In this document: piece after piece, positions 18,603 through 30,070 of the stretch
How the letters are laid out: every line of letters begins with the position of its first letter
Position numbering within the stretch: the stretch's first letter is position 1
DNA from: Candidatus Nanopelagicales bacterium
GTDB taxonomy: Bacteria; Actinomycetota; Actinomycetes; S36-B12
Assembly: GCA_030726915.1 (NCBI GenBank)
Contig: JANRCR010000050.1
Span: 1-51,289, forward strand
Direction: 5' to 3'
DNA length: 51,289 nucleotides
Program-made: the position numbers and the translations under genes
Notes under the pieces: model-generated
Told to the model about the DNA's origin: nothing
Databases searched by the model: none
What the model saw: the letters and a program-made list of their open reading frames with translations, nothing else

Positions 18603-19562
18603 ATGACGTCGCGCTCAGCAGTGACGTGGTCAAGGGCCTGGCGGTCCGCATCACGTCAATTCTGGGGAGCTCATGACCCTGCGCATCACTTCACCACCTC
18701 CGCAGGCGTGCTGCTCGCAGAGAGACTCTGCGAGGTGGTGCGCACCACTGACGAGCACCTGGGGAGTCCCAGCCACTTCACCGTCGTGGATCTGGGCGCC
18801 GGTGACGGCGGCCTGCTCGCTGCCATCCGGGAGCGTTGTCCGGAGTTGCAGGAGCGTGCCCGCTGGATCGGTGTCGATGTTCGGGCGATCAGCCGGCCCG
18901 GTATGGAGGGCCGTATAGCCGAACTGCCGTGTGACCTGCCGGAGGCACCCATCTGCGGTGTGGTCATGGCACATGAATGGCTCGACGAAGTTCCCTGCGA
19001 TGTGATTGAGCGCGATGACCACGGGCGTGATCGCCTCGTTCTTATCGAGGGGGACGCAGAGGTGCTGGGCCCGGCACTTAGTGATCTGGAGGCGTGCGCA
19101 GCCCTGGGAGTTGACGCAGACTCCACGCGCACCTGGCTAGCGCGGTGGTGGCCCCTGCGTGAGCCAGGGGATCGAGCTGAGATCGGTGCCACGCGCGATG
19201 CCGCATGGCGATGGATGACCGGTCTCGTCGGTCGCGGCGTGGCATTGGCAACGGACTATGGCCACGTGCGAGCCGAGCGCCGCACCACCCATCGGCGCGG
19301 GACTCTCCGGGCGTATCGACATGGGCAGGTCTGCCCGCCCCGGGTGGATGGCTCCGTCGGGATTACCGCGGATGTGTCCGTGGATTCCTGCATGGCAGCG
19401 GTCACAGGGAGCACACTAACGACGCAGCGCCACGCATTGGACGGTATGAGCGCAGGACCCCTGTCGTCGCCGGCGGCACTGGAGAGGCATTTTGATCTCA
19501 TTCGGCTGCGCGATCCAGCCGGGCTGGGGCGCTTCCACTGGCTGCGCTGGGAGACGTGGTGA
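18603..19562 (+). CDS. SAM-dependent methyltransferase, MidA/NDUFAF7-like
   Basis: The 319-residue protein has a class I SAM site (VVDLGAGDGGLLAAI), then VVMAHEWLDEVPCDVIE, which resembles the NEFxDALP region of MidA/NDUFAF7, and a late segment TDYGHVRAERR...GTLRAYRHGQ...GSVGITADV. That last segment matches the family's IDYG, GTLRCYY and DITAHVD series. NDUFAF7 dimethylates an arginine of the NuoD homologue NDUFS2; the NuoD-like gene of this locus keeps that arginine (Arg53). ATG 18603 has GGGAGA upstream (18592-18597). GTG 18585, in a 4-nt overlap with the PH gene, is an equally coupled alternative. The frame open from 18108 is antisense-like sequence inside the PH gene. Confidence 0.75.
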   Translation: MTSRSAVTWSRAWRSASRQFWGAHDPAHHFTTSAGVLLAERLCEVVRTTDEHLGSPSHFTVVDLGAGDGGLLAAIRERCPELQERARWIGVDVRAISRPGMEGRIAELPCDLPEAPICGVVMAHEWLDEVPCDVIERDDHGRDRLVLIEGDAEVLGPALSDLEACAALGVDADSTRTWLARWWPLREPGDRAEIGATRDAAWRWMTGLVGRGVALATDYGHVRAERRTTHRRGTLRAYRHGQVCPPRVDGSVGITADVSVDSCMAAVTGSTLTTQRHALDGMSAGPLSSPAALERHFDLIRLRDPAGLGRFHWLRWETW

Positions 19563-20449
19563 CCGACGTCTACCCTGCCGATGTGATCAGCCCGCCTCCG
19601 CGACTGCGCGTCGGAATCATCGGCACCGGACGAGTCGGTGCTGTACTGGGTGCCGCTCTGCGGCGCACCGGGCACCGGATTGTTGCCTGCTCGGCGCGAG
19701 GGGACATTTCACGCGTCCGCGCGGAGGCACTGCTCCCGGGCACACCGATCATGTCTCCGGTGGAGGTGGCCCGGTCATGCGACCTCCTCATCATCGCCGT
19801 CCCAGACGATGCCCTTCCCGAGGTTGTTTTCGATGTTCACGATGTCGTCCATCCCGGTCAGATCGTCATGCACGTGTCGGGGCGTCACGGGCTGGGTGTG
19901 CTCGCCCCGCTGACCGGGGTGCTCGCCTTCGCTGCTCATCCGGTGATGACATTCACGGGGACGAGCCTGGACCTGGATCGCCTGGAGGACTGCCCCTTTG
20001 GTGTCACATCCGACTCGGCTGCGGCCTCGGTGGCCGCAGCCCTTGTCGTCGAGATGGGTGGCGAACCGATTGCCGTCTCAGACGACATGCGCACCGTCTA
20101 CCACGCCGCTTTGGCTCACGGAGCAAACCATCTCGTCACCCTGGTGGCGCAGACGCTCGACATGCTTGCGGCTGCGGGAGTCCAGGACCCGTCAAGGATC
20201 GCGCGGCCGCTGCTCACCGCAGCGCTGGATAACGCACTGCGACAAGGCGATCGTGCACTGACCGGACCGGTTGCACGCGGGGACGCGGTCACCCTTCGTG
20301 CGCACATGGACGGAATCCCGGATAGCAATACCCTGGCGACCTATCGCTCCCTCGCCCAGGCCACCGTGGACCGCGCGGTAGCCTCCGGAATGCTCTCATC
20401 CGTTGACGCTGAGGCGCTTCGAGAGATCCTCGGTGAGGAGTCGATATGA
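19559..20449 (+). CDS. DUF2520 Rossmann-fold oxidoreductase-like protein
   Basis: The N-terminal NAD(P)-binding motif reads VGIIGTGRVGAVLGAALRRTGH, followed by a ketopantoate-reductase/ProC-like architecture with LLIIAVPDDALPEVV and a helical C-terminal half (HAALAHGANHLVTL). The family is conserved next to panC in actinomycetes (recalled Rv3603c). A role near pantothenate synthesis, perhaps as a ketopantoate reductase substitute, is an inference only. The start is GTG 19559 in a 4-nt overlap; GTG 19556 would add one residue. The stop overlaps panC by 4 nt. Confidence 0.85.
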   Translation: MTDVYPADVISPPPRLRVGIIGTGRVGAVLGAALRRTGHRIVACSARGDISRVRAEALLPGTPIMSPVEVARSCDLLIIAVPDDALPEVVFDVHDVVHPGQIVMHVSGRHGLGVLAPLTGVLAFAAHPVMTFTGTSLDLDRLEDCPFGVTSDSAAASVAAALVVEMGGEPIAVSDDMRTVYHAALAHGANHLVTLVAQTLDMLAAAGVQDPSRIARPLLTAALDNALRQGDRALTGPVARGDAVTLRAHMDGIPDSNTLATYRSLAQATVDRAVASGMLSSVDAEALREILGEESI

Positions 20450-21288
20450 CGCTGGTGGTGCACACCCGAGCCGATCTCGCCGAGGTGCTGACTCCCACGG
20501 GTCCACGTGCTGTGGTCATGACCATGGGCGCCCTTCACGAGGGTCATGCCGCTCTCATGAGTGCCGCCCGGTCACGCCTACAGTCGGCGGGGCAGGTCGT
20601 CGTCACCGATTTTGTCAACCCGACACAATTCGGCGCGGGTGAGGATTTTGATCGCTACCCGCGGTCCCTCGCCGCTGATGTGGACCTCTGCCGCCGCAAC
20701 CACGTCGATGTGGTCTTTGCCCCCGATGTCAACGCCGTTTACGGCCAGGAAGACTCCGGTGTCACCGTCGATCCCGGACCCCGCGGTGACATTCTCGAGG
20801 GGGTGACCCGACCGGGGCATTTCCGCGGGGTGCTCACCGTGGTTGCCAAACTCATGCATCTCACCAGGCCCACGATGGCCCTATTCGGGGAGAAGGACTA
20901 CCAGCAGTTGGTCCTCATTCGGAGCATGACTCAATCCCTTGACTTTGGCGTCGAGATCGTGGGTGTCCCCACTGTTCGAGATCCTGACGGACTGGCTATG
21001 AGCAGTCGCAATCGCTATCTGTCGCCGGAGGCACGCGGGCGCAGTGCGGCCATCCCTGCCGCACTCGACGCTGGACGTGCGGGCGCGTCGTCGGGGGCGG
21101 ACACTGCGAGGGTGGCCGCTCGGGATGTGCTCGAGACGGCCGGCATGGACATCCACTACGTCGAGGTCACGGATCCGGACCTGGGACCAGCTCCGGCCCA
21201 GGGTCACGCGCGGCTCCTGGTGGCCGTCACGGTGGGCGGCACCCGACTGATCGACAATTGCGCACTCGATATTGGAGTCGGCGGATGA
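20446..21288 (+). CDS. panC: Pantothenate synthetase
   Basis: The enzyme joins pantoate and beta-alanine with ATP. Motifs are complete: MGALHEGHAALM (HIGH-like), FVNPTQFGAGEDFDRYPR, GVTRPGHFRGVLTVVAKL, FGEKDYQQL and the KMSKS-like DGLAMSSRNRYL. At 280 residues it is a normal length. ATG 20446 lies in an ATGA overlap with DUF2520 and the stop overlaps nadB. No panD follows, unlike the panC-panD pair I recall in Mycobacterium, so beta-alanine must come from a gene elsewhere. Confidence 0.97.
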   Translation: MTLVVHTRADLAEVLTPTGPRAVVMTMGALHEGHAALMSAARSRLQSAGQVVVTDFVNPTQFGAGEDFDRYPRSLAADVDLCRRNHVDVVFAPDVNAVYGQEDSGVTVDPGPRGDILEGVTRPGHFRGVLTVVAKLMHLTRPTMALFGEKDYQQLVLIRSMTQSLDFGVEIVGVPTVRDPDGLAMSSRNRYLSPEARGRSAAIPAALDAGRAGASSGADTARVAARDVLETAGMDIHYVEVTDPDLGPAPAQGHARLLVAVTVGGTRLIDNCALDIGVGG

Positions 21289-22940
21289 GTCGGATCAGCA
21301 GTCAGCAACCGGGATGGACGGCGCGGGCAGATGTCGTCGTCGTCGGCTCAGGCATAGCCGGCTTGACCGCGGCACTGCACGCTCGCCGCACCGGTCGCCG
21401 TGTCCTGCTCGTCACCAAATCCCGCGTCGAGGAGGGATCGACACGATGGGCACAGGGTGGCATCGCAGCGGCGCTCGCCGATGATGACACCCCCGATGAG
21501 CATCTTCACGACACGCTCGTGGCGGGCGCAGGCCTGTGTGACATTGATGCTGCCAGGGTGCTGGTGACGGAAGGGCCTGAGGCTGTCCGATCGCTCATGG
21601 CGCTCGGTGCTCACTTTGACGTCGATGCCTCCGGAGTCCTTTCGCTCACACGCGAAGGAGGTCATCTGCGTGATCGCATCGCCCACGCGGGTGGCGATGC
21701 GACCGGAGCGGAGATTTCCCGGGCCCTGGTGGCAGCGGTTGCCCTGGATGAGGGAATCGAGTTGATTGAGGGAGCCTTGGCCCTTGATCTGCTCCTCGAT
21801 GACTCCGGTGCGGCTCAAGGGATCACCCTTCACGTGATGGGACAGGGGCAGCGCGATGGCGTGGGTGCTGCGCTGGCACCGGCTGTGATCCTCGCGACAG
21901 GGGGCTTCGGACAGGTCTTTGCCCAAACCACCAACCCAGCGGTCGCGACGGGCGATGGTGTGGCGCTCGCGCTGCGCGCGGGCGCCGAGGTCGCTGACCT
22001 GGAGTTCGTGCAGTTCCACCCGACGGTGCTGTGGCTCGGACCCTCCGCACGGGGTCAGCAACCGCTTGTCTCGGAGGCTGTCCGCGGTGAGGGAGCTCAT
22101 CTGCTCGACTCCACAGGGGAGAGATTCATGCTGGGTGAGCATCCCCTGGCTGAGTTGGCGCCGCGCGACATTGTGTCGCGTGCGATCACCCGGAGGATGA
22201 TCGCAACAGGTGCTGCCCATGTCTGGCTTGACGGGCGCATGCTGGGAGATGGCTTCTGGCATGAGCGCTTCCCCACCATCCTTGCTTCCTGTCGTTCCCA
22301 CGGCATCGACCCGGTCACGCAACTCATCCCCGTCTCCCCGGCTTCGCACTACGTCTCGGGTGGTGTGCACACAGACCTGGAGGGTCGCGCATCAATCGAG
22401 GGGCTCTTTGCCTGTGGGGAGGTCGCCTGCACGGGTGTCCACGGGGCCAACAGACTCGCCTCGAATTCCCTCCTGGAAGGGCTCGTCTTCGCGGCACGGA
22501 TCGGTCAGGTCCTCGATGGCTCATCATCGATTCCTCGACCGGTCGCACCGACCAGTGAGCGGTTATCGCGGTTGATCCCCGCCTCAGCCATGCGCGGAAT
22601 GCAGGCGATGATGAGCGTCGATGCGGGGGTGTTGCGCAGTGATGCGAGCCTGGCGCGAGCCCAGGAATCACTGCGGCTACTCCATGACACCTCCGGGGGC
22701 GTCGAAGGCACCGAGGACTGGGAGACAACCGATCTGTATCTGGTCTCGCGCGTCCTGGTCGACCATGCCCGCCAACGCATTGAGACTCGAGGGTCGCACT
22801 GGCGTGAGGATTATCCGGAGCGGGATGATGCCCGTTGGCGCGTGCGACTGGTGTCCCACCTGACGCCCGAGGAGGACATCGTGTCTCGACGAGAGGATGT
22901 CAATCACGCACCGGCAGGAGTCACACGTGAATCCGGATGA
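21285..22940 (+). CDS. nadB: L-aspartate oxidase
   Basis: A flavoprotein of the succinate dehydrogenase/fumarate reductase family: the FAD motif VVVGSGIAGLTAAL is at the N-terminus, followed by TRWAQGGIAAAL, DLEFVQFHPTVLW, RGEGAHLLDSTGERFM and SPASHYVSGGV. It oxidises L-aspartate to iminoaspartate, the first step of de novo NAD synthesis. It is 551 residues from ATG 21285 (ATGA overlap with panC). The quinolinate synthase gene nadA is not adjacent, although nadC is. The C-terminal 14 nt overlap the nadC start. Confidence 0.95.
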   Translation: MSRISSQQPGWTARADVVVVGSGIAGLTAALHARRTGRRVLLVTKSRVEEGSTRWAQGGIAAALADDDTPDEHLHDTLVAGAGLCDIDAARVLVTEGPEAVRSLMALGAHFDVDASGVLSLTREGGHLRDRIAHAGGDATGAEISRALVAAVALDEGIELIEGALALDLLLDDSGAAQGITLHVMGQGQRDGVGAALAPAVILATGGFGQVFAQTTNPAVATGDGVALALRAGAEVADLEFVQFHPTVLWLGPSARGQQPLVSEAVRGEGAHLLDSTGERFMLGEHPLAELAPRDIVSRAITRRMIATGAAHVWLDGRMLGDGFWHERFPTILASCRSHGIDPVTQLIPVSPASHYVSGGVHTDLEGRASIEGLFACGEVACTGVHGANRLASNSLLEGLVFAARIGQVLDGSSSIPRPVAPTSERLSRLIPASAMRGMQAMMSVDAGVLRSDASLARAQESLRLLHDTSGGVEGTEDWETTDLYLVSRVLVDHARQRIETRGSHWREDYPERDDARWRVRLVSHLTPEEDIVSRREDVNHAPAGVTRESG

Positions 22941-23799
22941 CCAGTTGGCCGCTGCCGGATTGGATCCTGTGGCGGTGGCAGACCTCATTGACCGTGCTCT
23001 CGCTGAAGATCTTGACGGCGGGGTGGACGTGACATCCGTGGCAACGACCCCCGTCGACAGCATCGGCACCCTGGACCTCGTGGCCCGAGCCCCCGGGGTG
23101 ATCGCGGGGTCGGCCGTGGCTGCCGCGGTCTTTGCCCGTGCATCGCAGGGTCGGGTGCGGTCTACGTGGATGGCCGATGGTGCGGTGGTCGCCTCCGGCG
23201 ATGTCATCGTGTCAGCCACCGGGCCCGTACGGGATCTCCTCCTCGCCGAGAGGACGGCACTGAATCTGCTGTGCCACCTGTCGGGTGTAGCGACGCTCAC
23301 ACGCCGTTGGGTCGACGCGCTCGGTGATTCCACGACGCGAGTCAGGGACACTCGCAAGACAACCCCCGGGCTGCGCCGTTTGGAGAAGTACGCCGTGCGC
23401 TGCGGAGGCGGAGTGAACCACCGAATGTCGCTGAGTGACGCGGCGCTGGTGAAGGACAACCATGTTGCTGCCGCGGGTGGGGTGGCGGAGGCATTCGACC
23501 GGGTAAGGCGTGCCTATCCGGATGTGCCCGTGGAGGTCGAGGTCGATTCCCTCGAGCAACTCGACGACGTACTCGTGGCCGGAGCCGACCTGGTCCTCCT
23601 GGACAACTTCACGCCTGACCAGATGCGCGAGGCCGTGGCGCGCACCCGGGGCCGGGCTGTCCTCGAGGCCTCCGGGGGGCTCACCCTGGACGTCGCCCAC
23701 GAGGTCGGACGCACGGGTGTCGATTATGTCGCGGTGGGAGCGCTGACACACTCATCACCGATCCTGGACGTCGGGGCTGATCTGAGGGAGGGCACGTGA
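22927..23799 (+). CDS. nadC: Nicotinate-nucleotide pyrophosphorylase (quinolinate phosphoribosyltransferase)
   Basis: The 290-residue enzyme turns quinolinate and PRPP into nicotinate mononucleotide. Visible motifs are AEDLDGGVDVTS, ERTALNLLCHLSGVAT, RDTRKTTPGLRRLEKYAVRCGGG with the substrate-binding RDTRKTTPG, HRMSLSDAALVKDNH and EVEVDSLEQ. GTG 22927 is chosen because AGGAG at 22915-22919 precedes it by 7 nt; ATG 22897 would add ten residues inside nadB. It is coupled to coaX by a 4-nt overlap. Confidence 0.95.
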   Translation: MNPDDQLAAAGLDPVAVADLIDRALAEDLDGGVDVTSVATTPVDSIGTLDLVARAPGVIAGSAVAAAVFARASQGRVRSTWMADGAVVASGDVIVSATGPVRDLLLAERTALNLLCHLSGVATLTRRWVDALGDSTTRVRDTRKTTPGLRRLEKYAVRCGGGVNHRMSLSDAALVKDNHVAAAGGVAEAFDRVRRAYPDVPVEVEVDSLEQLDDVLVAGADLVLLDNFTPDQMREAVARTRGRAVLEASGGLTLDVAHEVGRTGVDYVAVGALTHSSPILDVGADLREGT

Positions 23800-24557
23800 G
23801 CCTGCTGGCCATTGATGTGGGCAACACCAACACCGTCCTGGGACTCTTTGATGGTGATGAACTCACGCGGTCGTGGCGCATCAAAACAGATGCTCGCTCC
23901 ACCGCGGATGAGATGGCCCTCACCTTCTCGGGGCTGCTCCAGGGTCAGCTGCCACTCAGCGGCATCGCCCTGTGCTCCACAGTGCCGGCGGTCCTGCGAG
24001 AGTTGCGGCAGATGCTCACCGCCTACCACGTCGATGTGCCCACGGTTATCGTCGAGCCGGGCACCAAGACGGGTGTGCCCATCCTGACGGACAATCCCAA
24101 GGAGGTGGGCGCCGACCGCATCGTCAACACCATCGCCGCGCATCAGATCTATGGCGGTCCCTCGATCGTCGTCGACTTCGGCACGTCAACGAACCTCGAC
24201 GTTGTCTCAGCCCAGGGGGAGTTCCTGGGTGGGGCACTCGCACCCGGCATTGAGATCTCCCTGGACGCGCTGGCCTCACGGGCGGCTCAATTGCGCAAGG
24301 TGGAGTTGGTCCGGCCCCGATCGGTCATCGGCAAGAACACCGTGGAGGCTCTCCAAGCGGGAGCGCTCTACGGGTTCGCCGGCCAGGTCGATGGCCTCGT
24401 ACGCCGCATCGAGGACGAGATCGGTCCGGTCATGGCCGTCATCGCCACCGGGGGCCTCGCCCCCATCGTCGTACCTGAGTCCGAGACCATCACCCACCAC
24501 GATCCCGATCTCACCCTCATCGGGCTGCGGCTGGTCTTTGAGAAGAACATCGACTGA
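23796..24557 (+). CDS. coaX: Type III pantothenate kinase
   Basis: CoaX motifs are present: DVGNTNTVLGLFDGD at the N-terminus, NPKEVGADRIVN in the middle, the VDFGTSTNLDVV phosphate loop, and GGALAPGIEIS. The enzyme phosphorylates pantothenate as the first committed step to CoA, so it uses the product of PanC encoded four genes upstream. It has 253 residues and starts at GTG 23796 in a GTGA overlap with nadC. The type III enzyme is insensitive to CoA feedback (family knowledge). Confidence 0.95.
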   Translation: MSLLAIDVGNTNTVLGLFDGDELTRSWRIKTDARSTADEMALTFSGLLQGQLPLSGIALCSTVPAVLRELRQMLTAYHVDVPTVIVEPGTKTGVPILTDNPKEVGADRIVNTIAAHQIYGGPSIVVDFGTSTNLDVVSAQGEFLGGALAPGIEISLDALASRAAQLRKVELVRPRSVIGKNTVEALQAGALYGFAGQVDGLVRRIEDEIGPVMAVIATGGLAPIVVPESETITHHDPDLTLIGLRLVFEKNID

Positions 24558-24564
24558 CGGGCAC

Positions 24565-24570
24565 TACCCT
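24565..24570 (+). promoter_or_regulatory. -10 box of a predicted leaderless transcript (lysS)
   Basis: TACCCT lies 8 nt before the GTG at 24579, in the 21-nt gap after coaX, with no Shine-Dalgarno. Confidence 0.45.
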
Positions 24571-24578
24571 TGCGTCCT

Positions 24579-26090
24579 GTGACGCAGTCTGAGGAGTCGA
24601 GTCCCGAGCCCGATGCCGATCTGCCTGAGCAGATGCGTGTCCGCCGGGATAAGCGCGATCGCCTCATCGCGTCGGGTCACGACCCATATGCCGTGCGCCT
24701 GCCCGTCACCCACACGATCGCCCAGGTGCGGGCTGACCACCCCGATCTGGATGTGGATGTCTCCACGGGTGAACGAGTCGGCGTTGCCGGCCGCATCATC
24801 TTCCAGCGAAACACGGGCAAGCTGTGCTTCGCCACCCTGCGTGCCGGTGATGGCACGGAACTCCAGGCCATGCTGTCACTGGCCTCCGTGGGGGAGCAAC
24901 AACTGGACGACTGGAAGCAGTTGGTGGACATCGGCGACCATGTGTGTGTGGTCGGCGAGGTGATCACGTCCAAGCGTGGTGAACTCTCGGTCCTCGCGGA
25001 TGAGTGGCGCATGGCCGCCAAGGCATTGCGCCCGCTGCCGGTGGCGCACAAACCGCTGTCGGAGGAGAACCGCGTCCGGCAGCGTTACGTCGACCTGATC
25101 GTGCGCCCGGAAGCACGTGACATGGCTCGTATGCGCGTGACCGCGGAGGCAAGTGTTCGTCGCAGCCTGGCCGAGCGAGGATTCCTTGAGATCGAGACGC
25201 CGTTGCTGCAGACGCAGCAGGGTGGAGCTGCAGCGCGCCCCTTCGTGACGCGATCGCACGCGTTTGACATGGACCTCTACCTGCGTATCGCGCCCGAACT
25301 CTTCCTCAAGCGTGCCCTCGTCGGGGGACTCGAGCGTGTTTTCGAGATCAATCGCAACTTCCGCAATGAGGGGGCTGATTCGACTCACTCCCCCGAGTAC
25401 GTCGCGCTTGAGTTCTACGCCTCCTATCTGGATTATCGCGATGTCGCGCGCATCACCCGCGAACTCATTCAGGAGGCCGCGCTGGCCACGACAGGCACGC
25501 TCGAGGTCATCCACGCGGATGGCAGCGTCCACGATCTTTCCGGCGATTGGCCCGAAGTCGACCTCTACGCATCCGTCTCCGCCAGAGTGGGAGAGGAGGT
25601 CACCGCGCAGACCTCACTCGCTGACCTCAACCGCATGTGCCGAGCCATCGGTGTGCAACCCGCACCGCACTGGCCAGCGGGTAGGTACGTGGAGGAGTTG
25701 CTCGACCACTACGTCATCCCGACGTTTGATCGCCCCACGTTCGTCATGGACTACCCCGAGGACACGTCACCACTGACGCGTGCCCACCCTGATCGACCAG
25801 GCATCGTAGAAAAGTGGGACCTCTACATCAATGGATACGAGCAGGGCACGGGGTATTCCGAACTTGCCGACCCCGTCATCCAGCGCGAACGCCTCCTCAA
25901 CCAGGCAGGGCAGGCCGCACGCGGTGACGACGAGGCGATGCCGGTGGATGAAGACTTCCTTCGAGCGCTCGAAATCGGTATGCCACCCGCTGGTGGGGTC
26001 GGCGTGGGAATCGACCGCCTACTCATGACCCTGACCGGTCTCGGCATACGCGACACCATCCTCTTCCCCCTCGTGAAGCGTGAGCGATGA
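24579..26090 (+). CDS. lysS: Lysyl-tRNA synthetase, class II
   Basis: It has 503 residues with an N-terminal OB-fold anticodon-binding domain ([21 protein letters not shown]) and a class II core. Motif 1 is around the [10 protein letters not shown] region, motif 2 is [13 protein letters not shown], and motif 3 is [34 protein letters not shown] is typical for LysRS. GTG 24579 is preferred over an upstream TTG (24570) because a TACCCT box stands 8 nt before it. The stop overlaps the argA start in ATGA. Confidence 0.95.
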   Translation: MTQSEESSPEPDADLPEQMRVRRDKRDRLIASGHDPYAVRLPVTHTIAQVRADHPDLDVDVSTGERVGVAGRIIFQRNTGKLCFATLRAGDGTELQAMLSLASVGEQQLDDWKQLVDIGDHVCVVGEVITSKRGELSVLADEWRMAAKALRPLPVAHKPLSEENRVRQRYVDLIVRPEARDMARMRVTAEASVRRSLAERGFLEIETPLLQTQQGGAAARPFVTRSHAFDMDLYLRIAPELFLKRALVGGLERVFEINRNFRNEGADSTHSPEYVALEFYASYLDYRDVARITRELIQEAALATTGTLEVIHADGSVHDLSGDWPEVDLYASVSARVGEEVTAQTSLADLNRMCRAIGVQPAPHWPAGRYVEELLDHYVIPTFDRPTFVMDYPEDTSPLTRAHPDRPGIVEKWDLYINGYEQGTGYSELADPVIQRERLLNQAGQAARGDDEAMPVDEDFLRALEIGMPPAGGVGVGIDRLLMTLTGLGIRDTILFPLVKRER

Positions 26091-26590
26091 GCACCGTCAC
26101 TATCCGCCCGGCGCGGACCCCGGACGTCCAAGCCATTCGGCGCCTGGTCGGGATGTACACCGACGACGGTCGCCTGTTGGCAAAGGCGCCGGTCACCCTG
26201 TACGAGGATGTGCAGGAATTCCTGGTTGCCGAGGTGGACGGCGTCGTCATCGGATGTGGTGCCCTCCATGTGATGTGGGAGGACCTGGGAGAGATCCGCA
26301 CCCTCGCGGTGGATCCTGCGCACGGTCGTGCCGGGGTGGGTGGCCGCCTCCTGGGCCTGCTCGTGGAGCGCGCGCGCTCCATCGGACTTCGCCGTCTCTT
26401 CTGCCTCACCTTCGAGACAGCCTTTTTCCAGGCCCATGGCTTCACCGAGATCGAGGGGAGCCCCGTGGATCATGCGGTCTTTGAGCAACTCCTCCAAAGC
26501 TACGACGAGGGCGTCGCGGAGTTCTTGGACCTGGAGCGGGTGAAGCCGAATACCCTCGGCAATCACCGCATGCTTATGCTCCTGCAGTGA
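26087..26590 (+). CDS. argA: Amino-acid N-acetyltransferase (short GNAT-type N-acetylglutamate synthase)
   Basis: The 167-residue GNAT protein closely resembles my recollection of mycobacterial Rv2747, a stand-alone N-acetylglutamate synthase. Shared features are the N-terminal [63 protein letters not shown], and the tail [15 protein letters not shown]. It would acetylate glutamate with acetyl-CoA for arginine synthesis. It overlaps lysS and the amidase by 4 nt on each side. No arginine-pathway genes are near, so the link to that pathway rests on homology. Confidence 0.85.
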   Translation: MSTVTIRPARTPDVQAIRRLVGMYTDDGRLLAKAPVTLYEDVQEFLVAEVDGVVIGCGALHVMWEDLGEIRTLAVDPAHGRAGVGGRLLGLLVERARSIGLRRLFCLTFETAFFQAHGFTEIEGSPVDHAVFEQLLQSYDEGVAEFLDLERVKPNTLGNHRMLMLLQ

Positions 26591-27351
26591 GACGTATCGG
26601 GCTGGTCGCCGCCACCTGCGTGGCGGTCGCAGGCGCCCTGGCCCTTACTCCTGCCGCGGCCACTCCCGCGCCGACGGCGCAGCGGCCCCTGCAGGGCGTC
26701 ATCATTGCGCTCGATCCCGGTCATCAACTGGGCAACTCCAATCCGCGGTTTGCATCACAGCTTGCGAAGACCAAATTCAACGGGCTGAGGATCAAGGGGT
26801 GCAACACCACGGGCACCGCCACGAACAGTGGATTCCCCGAGGCCACGTTCAACTGGCGGGTCACGAGCTACCTTGAGAATCGATTGCGTGCCCTCGGTGC
26901 GACGGTCCGCAAAACTCGATCGACCAATTCCTACAACGCATGGGGTCCATGCGTCTGGGATCGTGGCCGATTCGGAGCGCAGGTGGATGCCGACCTGCTC
27001 CTGTCCATCCATGCGGATGGAGCCGTGTCGACCGGGTCCGGGTTCTACATCATGGTGCCGGCATCCATCCCGGGTTGGACGGACGACATTGCGAAGTCCA
27101 GTGGCCGCATGGGTCAGCGATTCATTCAGGGCATGGCCAACGCTGGAGCGCCCAGGTCGACGTACATCCGTGATCAGACTCTGGTGACGCAGGACATCTC
27201 CACGCTGAACTTCTCCGACGTCCCAGCCATCCTGGTGGAGTTGGGCAATATGAGGCACCCGGGGGATGCATCGCGGATGACCTCCCGGGAGGGGCAGAAG
27301 CAGTACGCCGACTGGGTCCTGGCCGGCATTCGGGCCGCACTGCGCCTGTAA
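26587..27351 (+). CDS. N-acetylmuramoyl-L-alanine amidase (Ami_3, Rv3717-like)
   Basis: The secreted zinc amidase cleaves the bond between muramic acid and the stem peptide. A signal peptide covers about residues 1-25 ([18 protein letters not shown]). The zinc ligands are in ALDPGHQLGN, FPEATFNWR and SIHADGA, and the catalytic glutamate is in LVELGNMRHPGDA. The insert GCNTTGTATNSGF matches that of Mycobacterium Rv3717 as I recall it, including the cysteine pair (GC... / GPCVWDR). There is no SH3 or cell-wall repeat. It starts at GTG in a GTGA overlap with argA. Confidence 0.92.
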   Translation: MRRIGLVAATCVAVAGALALTPAAATPAPTAQRPLQGVIIALDPGHQLGNSNPRFASQLAKTKFNGLRIKGCNTTGTATNSGFPEATFNWRVTSYLENRLRALGATVRKTRSTNSYNAWGPCVWDRGRFGAQVDADLLLSIHADGAVSTGSGFYIMVPASIPGWTDDIAKSSGRMGQRFIQGMANAGAPRSTYIRDQTLVTQDISTLNFSDVPAILVELGNMRHPGDASRMTSREGQKQYADWVLAGIRAALRL

Positions 27352-27363
27352 AAGGCCCTCACG

Positions 27364-27378
27364 TCCGCCCAGGGCGGA
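27364..27378 (+). terminator. GC-rich hairpin after the amidase gene
   Basis: TCCGCC-CAG-GGCGGA begins 13 nt after the amidase stop (27351). It lacks a following T-run, so intrinsic termination is uncertain, though T-poor terminators are common in actinomycetes. Confidence 0.35.
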
Positions 27379-27385
27379 ATCGCTC

Positions 27386-27413
27386 GGGAAGAATTGGACC
27401 GGTCCGTGGCGTT
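27386..27413 (+). promoter_or_regulatory. Possible ECF/SigR-type promoter upstream of clpC
   Basis: GGGAA at 27386-27390 and CGTT at 27410-27413 are 19 nt apart, roughly the pattern of SigE/SigH/SigR promoters. Stress control of clpC is known in actinomycetes. The 202-nt gap before clpC also holds TAGCAT at 27468-27473, a possible ordinary -10 box. Neither site is strong. Confidence 0.25.
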
Positions 27414-27553
27414 ATGCCCCTATACCGCTGTTGAGGACGCTGACAGGTGACCTCGAGGAAGCGGCGCTAGCATCGAACCAGCCCGGGCCGACATGCGTCG
27501 GACTCGGGGGAGGCCGCGAGGGTCCCCCAGGGGGCGAGTGAGGAGTGGTGGGC

Positions 27554-30052
<2,499 letters not shown>

Positions 30053-30070
30053 GTCGGACGGGGATCAGAC

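Noticed and set aside
21348-22370. 340-codon minus-strand open frame opposite nadB
   Set aside because: No recognisable motif; nadB on the plus strand is complete. Shadow frame.
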